In this document: piece after piece, positions 1-15,002 of the stretch
Layout: each line of letters starts with the position of its first letter
Position numbering within the stretch: position 1 is the first letter of the stretch
NCBI RefSeq assembly: GCF_000247815.1
Contig: NC_021678.1
Coordinates: 3,865,425-3,929,424 of the forward strand
Length of the DNA stretch: 64,000 bases
Source of the DNA: Ficedula albicollis
Lineage: Eukaryota > Chordata > Aves > Passeriformes > Muscicapidae
Reading direction: 5' to 3'
Program-made: the position numbers and the translations under genes
The notes under the pieces: generated by a model
What the model saw: the letters and a program-made list of their open reading frames with translations, nothing else
Databases searched by the model: none
Told to the model about the DNA's origin: nothing

Positions 1-804
<804 letters not shown>

Positions 805-2965
805 TGAACATTCTGCTGGTGATGTCCAGCCTCTTCTTTTTCCCCAAAGCGGAGCACTCCAGTTTGGCAGCCATTGAGGCTGTGAGAGGAGTTGTGGGGA
901 AAATAAATCCAGTTTTGAACAGGGTTTATCTATTTTTTTAATAGGATTTTTGTCCAGCTGGGGGGTGAATCCATCATTTCCTGTGGTATCCAGAAGGGAA
1001 TGAGCTTCTCCAGCCCTTGGATGAGTGGTAGGGAGGAGGGGAATGTGAAACCCTGGTCTCATTTCAGATTTGATGGGACATTTATGCTGGAGGGTGTTTT
1101 AAAGGTGTTGTGGAAAAGGTGCTCTGGGAAGAGTTCCAGCAGTGTTGAGGTGTTGGGATGGAGTTTGGCTTTGGCTGCCTGGCTTTAACTGGAGTCTCAT
1201 TAGGGTCAGTCTTTTAATAATAAATCTATAACAAGCAACAAAGAAGTCACCCACAAAACACCAACCAGAAAAAAACCACAAAAAACCCCTACAAACCCCC
1301 TAAAATGCAAAAATACCTTACCTGCACCCTACCAAAAAAAAACCCCAAACCCCCTCAACCTTGCCCCATAAGCAGATATAAAATAGATGTAAAATATTTG
1401 GGCCACATCACGGTTTCCCCCATATTTTATTCCCATGATGCTCCCTTCTGGGCCTGAGGAATTCAACATCCCAGAAAGTCATTAACAAACCCTTCCAAAA
1501 GGTGATTTAAGTCCAGGAAATGTGTGTGGGGCAGTAATTTATTTCATTACTGCTCGCTTGTCTTCATCCACCCCTCCCCATCAGGGAAGATGTTCCCTTG
1601 GATTTGGAAGAAAAGTGCTGCTGACATCGGAGTTGATTTGAATTCTTTTTTTTCTGAGCTTTGCTGGGGTGTTGTCCCTTCTCTGCCTTTTTATTTAGTG
1701 CCCAGATAAATTCTGCGGCTCCAACAAATCAGCTGTTTGTCACCCCGAATAATTGCACAGTCAGAGATAAGCTTTATTCCCTTTACTGCCAGGGAATGCT
1801 CTGATTTAGGGAAAAAAAGGATATGAATTCCCTCTGCCATAAATTCCATCTGCCTATCTCAAAACCCCACTGCCAACCAGTATTTGCTTGGATCACATCA
1901 CCAGCATTAAGCTCCTTATCAAGAGTTAAGGAGGAGAATGAAGTCCATAAAACTTTTCCAGAAACACTTAAAGCTTTGTGGCAGGGGGGGAAAAAAATTC
2001 TTAATAAGTATCAGTGAAGAAATGAAGCATGAAAGCAGCATTTGTGTGGAATAAATTTGGGTTTTTAGGGTAGATGCTCCCAGTTTCCTGCTTGGAATCA
2101 GTGTTATTTCCTCTGGGTTTGTCTTGGATTGAATAGGCTGTGTTTTGCATAAATAAAAAATAAAAAGCCACTCTCAGATCTGTATATTTAGATATAAACT
2201 CCCACCTGGCTACAGCCCCCTTTCCATAGGTTACACCTCTGAAGTATTGGATCATGGAATTGTTAATATTACATGGAAAAACGCGTCCAGTGACACACAG
2301 GGATTATCTGAGAGGCACCAACATTGCCAATAATTTCAGTCTTTATGGATAATTTTATTTACCAAATGGAATTAAAATCCTGAAGGGAGTAGGATGGAGA
2401 GTCTGTTCCTGGCACGGCTGAGGAGTGGGACAAGTTTTTGGTGGGCATGGGCAGCCAAAACTCTGAGATCTGGGCTGGCACTTCCTCCTTTCCTTCGTTT
2501 CCCCACTTCATTTGTTTTTTGGGTTCTGTGGCAAAAAAAATCGGGATTTCTTTCCTGCCTTAAGTTGCTTCACATTCTGGCAGTGTTTTTCTTCTTTAGG
2601 GTTATTCCCTGTGCCATTCCAATGCAAAACCTTGTAGGATTTCCATCTCAAATCAGGTGCTCAGGTACTGATAGGTGTAATTAAGGTTCCTTGACCTCTT
2701 CTCCTCTGAAGCCACTTCCAGGTGCTCATGATTTTGTAATTTTCCATTTGATCTCAAATTCTTCATTGTGCCATTGTGATTCTTCTAAATTTTAATCCTC
2801 AACTCCAAATTCCTACTCCTGTTTCAAAGAAGGATCCCTTTGCCTGGTTGTCAGGGATGGAGCTGTTACCTGCCTGAACATCTGTCCCAGCTCCACTGGA
2901 TTGGGCTGGGTTTTCACAGAAGGGGGAGGAGGCAGGAATTCAGCCAGGGGCAGCTGAAGTAGCTA

Positions 2966-3443
2966 ATCCCAGACTGGTTTGGGTTGGGAGGGACATTAAT
3001 AATCATACCATTCCACCCCTGCCATGGGCAGGGACATCTCCCACTGTCCCAGGCTGCTCCAAGCCCCATCCAGCCTGGCCTTGGGCACTGCCAGGGATCC
3101 AGGGGCAGCCACAGCTGCTCTGGGCACCCTGTGCCAGGGCCTGCCCACCCTGCCAGGGAACAATTCCTTCCCAATAGCCCATCCAACCCTGCCCTCTGGC
3201 AGTGGGAAGCCATTCCCTGTGTCCTGTCCCTCCATCCCTTGTCCCCAGTCCCTCTCCAGCTCTCCTGGAGCCCCTTTAGACCCTGGCAGGGGCTCTGAGC
3301 TCTCCCTGGAGCCTTCTCCTCTCCCAGTGAACACCCCCAGCTCTCCCAGCCTGGCTCCAGAGCAGAGGGGCTCCAGCCCTGGAGCATCTCCATGGCCTCC
3401 TCTGGACTCTCTCCAGCAGCTCCATGCTGTTGGTGCCCCAGAC
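2966..3443 (-). mobile_element. CR1 LINE 3' fragment
   Basis: This is a nearly complete 3' region of a CR1 retrotransposon, read on the minus strand. The 3' terminus is at the low-coordinate end (TGGTTTGGGTTGGGAGGG), followed by the GGCAGGGACA block, the CCAGCCTGGCCTTGGGCAC block and the CTCTCCAGCAGCTCCA block. The same blocks recur in many copies in this window. Reading frames across it are shadows of the repeat. Confidence 0.85.
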
Positions 3444-3812
3444 AGAATCATCCGAGATTTAAAGTCCTGTGGTTGCAGAGGCACAGGAGAAGATTGAATT
3501 AAGGTCTCCTTGGCATTTTCAACCCAGGCCTTTTCATCTGCATTTCCTAATCCTGTGCTCTCTCTGTTCCTTCACTGTTTGGGATTTAGCCTGCTAATCC
3601 ATGGCAGATGTTGTGTGAGGGGATCTGAGCAGCTGGAGCGAGAGACAGCAACAAAGGTGCTTTGATTTGCTTACAAAACCCTGCAGATCAGCTTTTTGTG
3701 CAGATAATTTCAGGTCTAAATTGTGTCACATGGATTTGCCTCATTGCTGTGTATCCAGTACTCGAGACAGCTTTGACATTTATGTGTGTGAATACATTTA
3801 CAGATAAATAAA

Positions 3813-3914
3813 CAGGGCTTGAAGCAGCCTGGGATAGTGGAAGGTGTCCCTGCCCATGGCACAGGGATGGACTTTAAAGTCCCTTCCAACCCAAACCATT
3901 CTGGGATTCTCTGA
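3813..3914 (+). mobile_element. CR1 LINE 3' end
   Basis: A short sense-strand CR1 tail: GGGATAGTGGAAGGTGTCC, then CCCTTCCAACCCAAACCATT, ending near the ATTCT octamer-type terminus. Confidence 0.85.
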
Positions 3915-5591
3915 CAATACTTTATATCACATTGAAATATATAATATTTATCTATCATAGTTACAGTGTAAATAGATATTTAAGCATAAATATGGCTAAT
4001 TGCATTAAATCCAGCTGTAGAGCACTTAATCAACTCATCCTGGGTCAACAGGAGAGCAGCTAGAGCTTGGAAATGCTGGGAATTCCATTTCTACATCTCC
4101 CAGCGTGCTTTTTTTTGGAGGAATTTTTTCACTGGAATCATTAATATTCAGAATTTTAATTTATTTGAATGCACTACTGAGATCCAAGTGCCAGTGATGT
4201 GTTTCCTCCAGCCCCAGGCAGCCTGGCCTTGGCTCCCAGTGAATCCCTGGACAAACAGCAGAGCCAGACTGAGGGGAGAGGCAGAGAAACGTGCTAAACC
4301 CCACAGGCAGATGCTGAAATCTGGGATCCCAGCTCCTGTCTGCAGCCACTTCAGCACCTCAGTTTGTGTGCTGAGTGTTGCTTGCCAGCCTTTGTCTTTT
4401 CCTTTTGTTTTCGTTCCAATGAAAGACTGAATTTCAAAAGGCACAAATGTTAAAAAAAATGAACCAACCCAAAATTCTTCCCCGTTGCTCGTGGAGCTCC
4501 TGTTGTGGTTCCTGGTGTAGAGTGGGGTATTGGAGGAGATTTCATGGCTTAATTCAGCTTTTAGAGCTGTCCTGAGCCTTCCTGCAGAGATGCCAAGCAT
4601 CCTTCCTCCTCCACACTGCCCAATTAGTATGGATCAGAAGGCCTTGGGATGCCTCTGGTTAATTAACAGAGGCTGAACACAGACCTGGCTTTGTGGATTG
4701 TGTGGCAGCAGTGAATAGAAGAGGGGAAATGTGCAAAATTAATTAGCTTTCCATAGAATCAGTGTTTTTTAGGCTGATTTAGGAGTGAGGATGGCTCTTG
4801 GATAAAGGGAACCAGGTCCCTGGTCTGTCCTGAAGGATCTGCCAGCACCAAGGCAGGTATTGATATGATACAGGGCCAGAAATCAGATTTGAGAGAAAAT
4901 TCAAAGTAAACAGGGAAGAGTAAAAAGGTTTGGTTAAGGAAAAAATACGTTAATGTTATTATTTATATTTTTGATCAAAGGAAACACTCTGGGGTGGGTG
5001 GGATAGGAGGAGCTGTGGGATAGGGTAATGTTGCCTGTGGGGGCTTCAAGTCAGCTTCACTCACATCTGACTCCATCACAAATGGACAAAATTGTTCTGA
5101 TTTTGACAAAGTACAACTGCAAAGTTGTACTTCCATTAATTTTTCAAATGGTGCTCATGAGAACACAGCTTTATGTTTGCAGGTGCAGCTTTTTCTGGGG
5201 AAAAAGCATTAGAAAATATAATGCATCTGAAAAAACTGGAGTGCAGGAATACAATGGAGTCAGGGGCAGGAGCTACTCTAGCTTTGGACTGGGATAAAAT
5301 GTGTTGTTTGGAATTAAGTTTTCCTTCTGATTTTCTTTAATGTGGGCATGGAGCACAGGAAGGGAATTTTTTAAAAAATCTCCTGCTTGTATTAGCACAG
5401 TAAAGGAGTTCAGTATTCCCTGGTTTCTGTGGATTCTTGTCAGGAATGTGGTTGTCCCTGTGTGTGCTTATTGCCCATCCTGTGTTCTGCAGTGGTAGAA
5501 ATGGGGCAGGATTTGGGGTTTTTCCTCCACAGTTCTGCAAAACTTATTGTTAGAAGGTGATGCCAGTGGAGAAAATCTTTGGGACTCAGAT

Positions 5592-5905
5592 TACTTCCTA
5601 ATGTCCCAATATCCCATCTGACCCTGCCCTCTGGCAGTGGGAAGCCATTCCCTGTGTCCTGTCCCTCCATCCCTTGTCCCCAGTCACTCTCCAGCTCTCC
5701 TGGAGCCCCTTTAGGCCCTGGCAGGGGCTCTGAGCTCTCCCTGGAGCCTTCTCCTCTCCAGAAGAACACCCCCAGCTCTCCCAGCCTGGCTCCAGAGCAG
5801 AGGGGCTCCAGCCCCTGGAGCATCTCCATGGCCCTCTCTGGACTCACTCCAGCAGCTCCAGCTCCCACATCATACACCCAGTGCAGGTGGGGTCTCACCA
5901 CAGGG
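5592..5905 (-). mobile_element. CR1 LINE fragment
   Basis: An antisense CR1 piece that lacks the extreme 3' end. It aligns by eye with 3170-3430 of the first copy, including CTCCAGCTCTCCTGGAGCCC, and extends further 5' in the element to GTGGGGTCTCACCAC. Confidence 0.85.
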
Positions 5906-6540
5906 GTGGAAAACCTGTTGCCATTTCTTCCTATTTGATTTGATATCAAATCTCTCCGTTTTTTTCCCCAATAAAATCCTTTTGCTGAACACAGGGAAAG
6001 GCATTTCCTGGAGCTCCATGCTCTTGGCACCCGTGGGAACTTCAGGTCTTCTCCTGGTGGGTGTTTGTGTCAGGTGCAAGGAGCTGCTTTTGGCCTCTGC
6101 CAAATGCACTTTTCAGGCAGGGAGCGTGTTCTCTTTTGAGCTGAGATTTACAAAATGAATTTAGAAACCTCTCAAGAAGCAGCTTTTGTTGAGGCTGAAA
6201 ATCCCAGTGGAATCAGAGGGATCTTTTTTCCAGAGGCTTTCCATGTGCAGCTGGATTCCTCTGGAGACAGGGGGAGTTTATTAGCATCTCATTTACTGTC
6301 AGAAGTCCCCCTGCCCTTGTCTCTGGGCTCCTTTACTAAACCCCAAGCAGAGGAGCTGGGTTGTTGGTTTTCTTTCAAGTGCATGTGGTAAAATCCCCTG
6401 GAGTTAGGCCAGAGCACCCCAGCTGGGGAATTACATTTCTCTGACTGTCCAAAGCACATGGACTCATGGAAATCTCCACCAGAATCCCAAATACACTCAG
6501 AAACATGGGATTGGGAGTCATATGATTTTCTCAGCTGTCA

Positions 6541-6684
6541 GAGAAGAAATTCTTCCCAGTGAGGGTGGGGAGCCCTGCATCCCTGGCAGTGTGCAAGGCT
6601 GGGTTGGAAGGGCTTGGAGCAGCCTGGGACAGTGGAAGGGGTGGAATGGGATGATCCTTAAAGTCCCTTCCAACCCAAACCATG
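6541..6684 (+). mobile_element. CR1 LINE 3' end
   Basis: A sense CR1 tail with GAAATTCTTCCCAGTGAGGG, GGCTTGGAGCAGCCTGGGA and CCCTTCCAACCCAAACCAT. A short internal deletion removes the usual GTCCCTGCCCATGGCA block. Confidence 0.82.
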
Positions 6685-9204
6685 CCTCTTCCAAGAGAGT
6701 TCTGTAGTTCCCCGTTTTCCAGCTCCCTTTTCAGCACTTTTCCAGCTTTTCCCCAATTTTGGGCACCTCCTTCTCCTCAAGTCAAGCTCCCAGTGGTGGG
6801 AAAAGCCACTCCAGCAGTGCCATGCTGGCCAGCAGGACATGTGGCAAAGGCAGTGTCGAACAGGAAAAACTTCCCCAAATTTGCTTCCTCCCAGAATTTT
6901 CTTTCTTTAATTTATTCTTATTATTTTTGGCAATAGTGCATTGAGTGGATGATCAGCTTTTCAGGAGGTCACTAATCAAATGCTAATTTCTAAAGCTGCC
7001 TCCTCTCAGGTTGTGCAGGTGTTGGGATTTAAATATTCCCTGTTTTCAGCTGGATTAAACCTAGCTGGGAGATATTTTTATGTTCTCTAAGCGGATTCTC
7101 CAGCTGATCCATCACAGTTATGAAAGAAAGGAGAAAAGAAAAACCAAGCATTTTTTTGCTGTAATCTTAGATATTTTCCAGGGTTTCACAGATATGAAAG
7201 GAAAGGATTTAAGCAAATCCATAATTTATTATTTGCCCTGCTGGTTTTTCAGGCTCTGTTAGAGACACACAGGATGGATGTGGATTTTTTCATGGCACCT
7301 GGGACAACAGAGAGGTCACAGGGGACAGCTCAGGAACTCCAAGTTGTCTCTTCCCTGATCCAGCCTTGTTCCTAATTTCCCAGTATCTATTTGTTTACTG
7401 TTCCCAGTTTCCAGAGGCTCTACAGCAACACTGGGGCAAGGAACTCATGGCATCTGCTTTTCCAGGCTTTTTTTTGTTTGTTTTTTGTTTTTTGGGGTTT
7501 TTTTTGTTGCAGATAGGTAGGGACCGATGGGCTGTTGGTTTTCCTTCACTTCCTGGGTGGAGAAAATACAATCAATTAATTCTGGCTGAAATTTAATTAA
7601 AATTTGGGCATTGGGAGGGTTTTGCTGTAGTGGAGGTGGCTCAGCTCAAGCCCCTCTCCCCAAGCAGTGCTCCTGACAGCCTGGGCCGAGTGATTTTTGG
7701 GATGGATCTCCCCATGGATGAGGTTCTGTTTCGTGCTGAGGGCTTTGCTTTCAGTGCTGGATTATTTGGGAGAAGCTTGGAAGTAGAGCATGTAGCTCTC
7801 TGGTCTTTTGGGAATCTCCTCCTGGGAATTCATTCAGCAGTTTCCAAAACTCCATAATTCTCACCCACATATCCCTACTTACAGACATGTATTGGCTAAT
7901 TTTGGTGGGAATATACCCCAAAATGAAAATCCAGCCTGGTGCTTACTTGAAAATATTCCATGATTTCCACCCTTCAAGCCAAGTTAACAGAGACAATGCC
8001 TTTTTATCTGTAAAAAGGGGGAAAACACAATCTGTAATTATAATAAGGAAAACCCAAATATTAATTACCCTGGTGAGTGTTTTCCCTTTGATGCCATTTT
8101 CCCTGCTGGGTTTCCCATAGCGTTGCCCACAGTGACACCTGCTGGAATCTGGGACTAGGTTGGCTCACAGGCCCTCCTGAGTGAGTCCTGCCAGGGATTA
8201 ATTAGGAAAACAAAAAATCAAGTGAGCAGTCCCTTCTGTTGTTCCACCCAAGGAATGGCCACCAGGCTTGGAATGTTGGGAATATCAGCTGGAGACCCCC
8301 CATCAATGGGATCAATTGTTAAAACCCAGCTTTAAAGCAAAGGTGAGACGTGAAGATGGGGAGATCCTCTTCCCATCCTCACACCTCCTCAAAATATGGC
8401 TGTGTCCTTTCCCAGGGAATTTATTTCCCTTGGGACATGGGATTGCTAACATTTGAGGGTTTGTGCCTCTCTGGTTTTAAACATCCCTCGAAGGCCTTGG
8501 GGATATATTTGAAATTCCCCATTCTTGGAGTGGCATTTGCAGTGTCTGGGTTGTAATAATAGGAATTTAAAAGTGTCCTCATGGTAGTAAAAGCCATTTC
8601 TTAATCCATGGAATAGGAGGCATAGGATATCCTAAAATATAACCATGAGACCAAGGCAGGGAGGAACAGGAGAGGAATTACTGGTGAGGTAAAATGGGAA
8701 TGGTTTTGTTTCCATGCTGCAGCAAACACATTGCAGAGAAAATTGATTTATATTTTTAACACCCTGCAACTCTTGTCCTTGATAGGGAATATCCCATGAA
8801 GCTTTCCAAGTGGAATTCCTCACTGTGGGGTCAGATCCCATGGGACTGGTGAGGTGCTGGGGGATTGCAGGGCTCCCTCTGGGACATTTATCAGTCACTA
8901 GGACAGAGTGCTTGGTGACAGCTTCATCCCTGTCCTGTGTCCCTTCCTGGTGGAAAGGGGATGTTGTTCTGCTGGAGAAGCTTTAGGTTTGACTGGGAAT
9001 GAGAAAAAAGGGGGTTTTGGGATTGCTTTTGTGTTTCAGAGGATTAATTGATCTGGATGGTTCCTTCTGTCCTAAAAGGGCAGGAAATTCAAACCTACTT
9101 TCCTGACCTTCAGAGCTTCTGGGGAGTCAAGTACAATGTGGAACTTCTGCTTCTCATTGGAAGTGTTCTGGAATTATGGAAAGAAGAACATGGGGCTGCC
9201 CTGA

Positions 9205-9340
9205 TTTCCCATCCCTGGCAGTGCCCAAGGCCAGGCTGGATGGGGCTTGGAGCAACCTGGGATAGTGGAAGGTGTCCTTGCCTATGGAACTGGATGAGCT
9301 TTAAGGTCCTTCCAAGCCAAATCACCTTGGGATTGTGTGG
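9205..9340 (+). mobile_element. CR1 LINE 3' end
   Basis: A sense CR1 tail from CCCTGGCAGTGCCCAAGGCC to the terminal GGGATTGTGTGG. Confidence 0.85.
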
Positions 9341-12300
9341 CTGGATTTGGGGGCCAAACAGAGGGGTTTGGGTGCAGAACTGCAGCAGTTGTGGAACAGG
9401 GATGGAAGTTTTCTTCTCAGAACATCCTCACTGAGGCCACCATTTGTGTAACTCCAGCTTGGAGGTGACCTTTGGAGACTTTTTAGGAGCATCCCTGTAA
9501 GAGATTTGGGTTTCCCTTGGAGGAAGGGTTGGACTGGGGCTGATTCCCAGCAGATCCTGGCCAGTGTTGTGGAGGTGAAGGAAGAACCAGTTCCGTGCTG
9601 TTGGATATCTAATGGAAATCAAGCTTCCATCAGGAAAATCCTGTGGCCAAAATTAAATAGAGAAATCCACCTCTGAAATTCAGACTGGGGTCAGGAAGGG
9701 TTCGTTTCTCCAAGATCTTTCCAACCTCAAGACTGATTCCAGGTTTATACACCCTCTGTTACAATTTTAAGCAGCTAATACCATTTAGGCACCATCCATA
9801 TCCTATGGATAATCCAGCATAAGGATTTGGGACTGACATGGTTTAATCCTGTGTTATCCAGGGCTGCTTTGGGCTTGGAAAAAGGGGGGGCAAATCCTGG
9901 TCCTGGAGTCAGACTCTGCACACTGAGAATCCCAGGTGGGATTTACAGGCATCTTGAAGGTCTCGGGTCACTCCTTCCTCACTTCCTCTCGAGTGGAAAT
10001 ACTAAAAATATTCAGACCCACCATATCTTTTAAAAAACAGGGAAATTCTGAGGGACTGGTGAAGGGACAGCAAAGGAAATCAAGTGTGATTCACTTCCAG
10101 AATTCCTTGTTGTGCAGACTGGGAATAGAGGCTGAGTTTGTGTTGTGTGGGTTGATAAAAGTCTGCCTTTTTTGTGCCTTTTGGGGAGTTGAGGAGAGAA
10201 ATCAAGAGAAAAGGAGAATATTTTCCAGTAACAGCCAAAATCCATGGGGATATAACAGGGAATATGAACTGAGAGTTTAATTCATGTGCCAAACTCAGGG
10301 CTGGTTGTCACCTGCATAAAACCATTGAAGGGGAAGCAACTGGTGAATTCAGGGGTTTAAATTGGGAAAATGACCTGTTCAAGTAAGAGTCTGTAGAGGA
10401 TGAATAAATCCAATGCTTTCCACGATTTCCCTTCCAGTAAAGTTGATTTCCAGTGGTAATTTGAAGTGCATTTGCATACGGAGATGTACAGTCTCCTCTT
10501 CGGTCTAGACCACAAAAAGAAAATACATTTCATAGCAGGTGACTGGAAAAGAGGCTGAATATATTGAATTAATGTGCATTTTTTTATTCCTCGTGATTGA
10601 TTCTGAAATGAGTTTGGATCCTGGTGGTAATGCAAATACCTGGGATGAATAAGCATACAAAATTTGGAGAAAATGAAGGAAAAGAAATGAAACAAATGTG
10701 TTGATTTAAGTTGTTTACTTCCAGTTTCATTTTGGCAAGGAATTGATTCCCATTCTAATAACTGTGCAACAGACCTGTGGATTTAGGGAGGGCAATGGAA
10801 TTTCTACACACATTCTTCCATTATTAAGAGGGAAACCAAATCAGAGCTATTTAGGAAAGGATTGAAGAGCAGCTCTTTTCTTGCATTTCAATGAAATTTA
10901 ATTAAACCCCTGGTGATAGGAGAGAGGTTTTGTGGTGCAGTGCCATCGTGGGGTTCAGTTTCTGGCTGGATTTCCTCAAAGTTCCTGTGTTTTAATGTCC
11001 AAAGGAAGCTGGGAATTTCATGGAATTATAGAGATTTCAATCCTGAAAAATTACATGTATGTGACCGGCCCAGGGCACACAAATGTCTTAATTTACTTTT
11101 TAATTGTAGTTTTATTTTTGCTGAATTTTACTGTTTGCTAATTTTTACTCTGGGTGACTGATGAATTGATTCCACTCTGTTGCCTGGGGATCCTTTTCCT
11201 AATTACTGATTCTCAGCTAATTCTCCACATTTCACAGTCATTATCTTTGAATCTGATATTATTTAAATTCCCAAGCAAAGCTTTTTGGTGTTTTGACCCC
11301 AATTTCTGGCTTGATCTGTGGCCTAATACCACTACTGCCTTTTACCCAACTCGTTTGTTATCTGTTATCTCCCCTGGGAATAAATCCTATTTTTTTCCAT
11401 ATCAGTTCATCTTGTTTTCCTGGAAAATCTCGTTGCTAAAGCTCCTCTCTCATTTCTCCTGACCCCTTGTTGCTCTCACCCTCTGTCATCTCTCTGCTCT
11501 CTTAATCCTTGAACTCTTTGAGTTCTCCCTCTTGATCTTTGAGGTTGGTCTTGACCTTTTGCCTTCTTCACCTCCCTCTGTATCTCTGAACTTCCCAGCT
11601 TTCTCAGCATCCTCTCCTTCCCCCATTTCTCATCCTCTCCACATTCCTGTTTCTTCTTAGCAAGAAAGAGGAAAGTTTGAAGCACAAGAAATCCTCACCC
11701 CCCACAGGCCAGCTCCTGCTCCCCAGCCAGTGCCAAGGGCATTCCAGGAATGGCAGAAGGAAAGGGCCAGCAGCTCCTCCCATCTCGTGCACCTCCCTTG
11801 GAAACCAGGAACCTGGGCCAGCATTTGCCAAACCCTTTCCCTTATCCCCACCTTGTTGCCTTCTAATTATCCCTGAAAACTGCACTCAGCAGGCGTTGGG
11901 TTGAAGTCCAGTAGAATGTAAAAGAAAGGGGATAAAATCACAGTCAAAAGGACAATGGCATGTTTTTCATGCCTAGGAGATGAAACCATTGAGGTTTGTC
12001 CCTACTTCATGTCCTCCTCCTTAGTACTGCTTGGTTTAGAGGGCTTCTGAGAGGAGCCGTGTTTGTTCTACGGCAAACCCAACAAATCCTCTTTGATAGC
12101 TCACAAATGCTCCTCTTTGTCTGTTAATCAGCGTGAGGAGAGTTTTGTGAAGGTTGGGTGTTCTGCTGCAAAGACCTTGACTTTGATGGTATAAAAGGAT
12201 ACCAGACTGCTCAGCTGTGTGCTCTGGGTCATGGAAATGCCAGAGATGTGGAGCTGCTGCTTCTTTCCATGAGAGAAGTCAACCTTCAGACAGCTTCTCA

Positions 12301-13575
12301 ATTATCATAACAGTAGTGTCTTGTTTACAGCTCAATGCAAAAGACTTGAATTCCGGTGGAAATTCAGCCTGGATTTCAGGACCAGCAGTTTCACCTGAGG
12401 AGTTGTCAGAGCTTTGGTCAGAGTTAGAAAAAATTGCAGTTTGGAGATGGCCTTTTGCTCTAAATTGGAATGTGTTGAGTTTCTCTCTTCCAGAGTTCCC
12501 ATTTGTATAACTTTATTCCCATCTCCCATCTTATCCCAGCAGCTCAGCTGGGAGAGGGCTGGGTCCAGCTCAGTTTGTGGAGGTTTTTTTTGCCTTTGGG
12601 ACACTGAAATGTGAGGAGGTTTTGAGAAAAAGCAAGAGCAGGAGGATGCCAGCCCTCCATCTCATTCCCTCCTGCTCACTCTCAGCACACCGCAGGGAAA
12701 TGCAGACACAGGGAACAGGTGCCAAACACCAAAAGAAACAGCCAGAAATTAAAGCAATAATTTAACCAAAGAACTTCAAATTAGCAACATTTCTCACATC
12801 TTTGCATTTCAGGAACAGCAGGGCCCTGTTGTTTATCCCCTTTGGTTTATCCATTTCAGTGTGTATCCCATGGATTAGGTGGAGACTGTACTGGCTTTTG
12901 CTTCAATGAAATAATTGTTGAGTATCCTTTTTTTACTGTCCCCATACATCCTTTTAGATTACTTTTCCCTGGAGCAATGCCTGTTCCTGAGCCCTCAGAA
13001 GCACAGATTATATCTTGATATAATACAGATTTTATCTTGACGTGACCTCCATCGAGGACAGATGAACTCATTGTGGGGAGTCATCTCTTAAATCATAGTT
13101 TAGTTTCAAGCAGTTACTCTTGGACCAGGCAGTTGGATCAATAATCCTCATGTGTCCCAACTATATCCAACCCTAGAATTCTGGGATTTGTATTATTTGT
13201 ATTTGTATTATTATACAAATGCAAATTTATATTTGTATTATTCCAGAAGCTGTGCTGCATCCATGCACAAACAACCACTTTGGGAAGTGTATTAAAGCCT
13301 TGCTCAGGGATGGTTTTCCAGGAACTGGAAGCAATCCATAAAGTGCAGGAGGGCCCCCAATTGGAGAAGACAGCCAGAGTGTCCAGCTCATTCCCAGGAG
13401 TGTTTTCCTCAGCGCTGTCACAGCCCATCTAGGAGCCACAGTGAATCACTGCAGAGGAAATGTTTCTCAAAAGGATTGGGTAGGGAGACAGGCTCTTGTC
13501 ACTGTCACACAACAGCTTTTGCTCTGAAGTACATACTCAGAGTGCTGGTGGGAGATCTAAGAGCTGTGTCTTTGA

Positions 13576-13737
13576 GGAGGAAGAGTAAGTTTGTAATCCG
13601 TCAGTATGAAAAACAAACAAACAAAAAAAGCTGCAGGACATTGCAGCTCAGTCAGAAGGAGGAAGAGTAAGTTTGTAATCCATCAGTATGAAAAACAAAC
13701 AAACAAAAAAGCTGCAGGACATTGCAGCTCAGTCAGA
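13576..13737. repeat. Tandem duplication, about 82 bp x 2
   Basis: Copies at 13576-13657 and 13658-13737 are nearly identical. They differ by CCGTCAG versus CCATCAG and by one A in the AAACAAACAAACAAAA stretch. The block lies just upstream of a CR1 fragment. Confidence 0.95.
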
Positions 13738-13752
13738 GCCAGTTGAGTGAAA

Positions 13753-14125
13753 ATCACAGGAAATTGGAATTGCCTGGGTGAAGGGACCTTTAAACCCATC
13801 CAGTGCCACCCCCTGCCACGGGCAGGGACACCTTCCACTATCCCAGGCTGCTCCAAGCCCCATCCAGCCTGGCCTTGGACACTGCCAGGGATCCAGGGGC
13901 AGCCACAGCTGCTCTGGGCACCCTGTGCCAGGGCCTGCCCACCCTCCAGGGAACAATTCCTTCCCAATATCCCATCTGACCCTGCCCTCTGGCACTGGGA
14001 AGCCATTCCCTGTGTCCTGTCCCTCCAGACCCTTGAAAACAGTCTCTCTCCATCTTTCTTGTAGGCTCCCTTCAGGTACTGGAAGGCCACAGTTAGGTCC
14101 CCTTCCCCATCTTCTTTCTCAGTTC
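13753..14125 (-). mobile_element. CR1 LINE 3' fragment
   Basis: An antisense CR1 copy starting near GGAATTGCCTGGGTGAAGGG and carrying the full set of CR1 blocks to GGTACTGGAAGGCCACAG. Confidence 0.85.
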
Positions 14126-14627
14126 TGTGCTCCATAATTATCATGGAATTAAGGGCATGAGTTAACCCTCTCTTCCCCTCATCACTGCATCTTACTCATG
14201 TTTTAATTTCTCACTTGTTGCTCTCTAGTTAAGCTGCTGCTTGGGTATTGAGATGTCTTAAGTGTCAAAAATTAGGGATAAATGAGGAGAGGACCACAAA
14301 AGCATAATCCATCCCTCTGGCTATTTCATGCAGCAGTATTTTTAGATAATCTCTGGGAGTAGGACACACTGTAAAAACAAGGAAACAAATCTGAGTGATC
14401 CTTAAGGAGTTCAGTACAGAGGACTGATATTTACCCACTTGGTTTTGCAGCAATTTCAGCAAATAAATATATTTTTCCATTTTTGCTGTTTGCATGTCTG
14501 TTGTCATTTTAGGATGTTGAAGGCAGCAAATCCCGACCAGGAAAAATAAATCTTCTAAAAGATGCTTCTGTTTGGAGTTTTGCTGACAGTTCTGCACCAG
14601 CAAAATAACATATTTAGGTTATTTTAA

Positions 14628-14724
14628 TTTTTTTTTTTTTTTTTTACAAACACTCTGGCTGCAATGGGGGGGGGGGGGGTTTTTTTTTTTTTTTTTTTTT
14701 TACAAACACCCTGGCTGCAATGGG
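14628..14724. repeat. Duplicated T-run segment around a 14-base G run
   Basis: A T18 run and ACAAACACTCTGGCTGCAAT lead into G14 (14666-14679). Then come T22 and ACAAACACCCTGGCTGCAAT again. The two copies differ by one base. The layout (segment, G run, same segment) is the same as at 15125 and 18159 and suggests an unresolved join. Confidence 0.85.
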
Positions 14725-15002
14725 TGGGACATGGAGAGCTGTCATCAACCCCGTGTTGCTGTCACTGGTTTTTGTGGTGCAAACCCAGCTCCAGCTTTGA
14801 AGTCCTCGTTTCAAAGCCACCTTTGTGCCTGTGCTCCCCTGAGGGGACCTTTGGCGCCGTGGGTCACCGAGCATTCCAAACCTGTTTCCCACCTCTTCCC
14901 AAACATTCTCAGCATAAACACGGCAGTCAGAGGCATCCAGGTGGAGGAAAAAGGAGTTTTTCCTCAAGTTTAACTGTTGGGTTGCTCTCCAGAGTGGAGG
15001 TT

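Noticed and set aside
2914..3497. Overlapping reading frames of about 150 codons on both strands
   Set aside because: They translate the untranslated 3' region of a CR1 element, and the same peptide fragments recur at every other CR1 copy in the window.
11440..11660. Pyrimidine-rich block ending TTCTTCTTAG
   Set aside because: It looks like a cryptic acceptor, but no conserved coding exon follows and the flanking exons join in phase.
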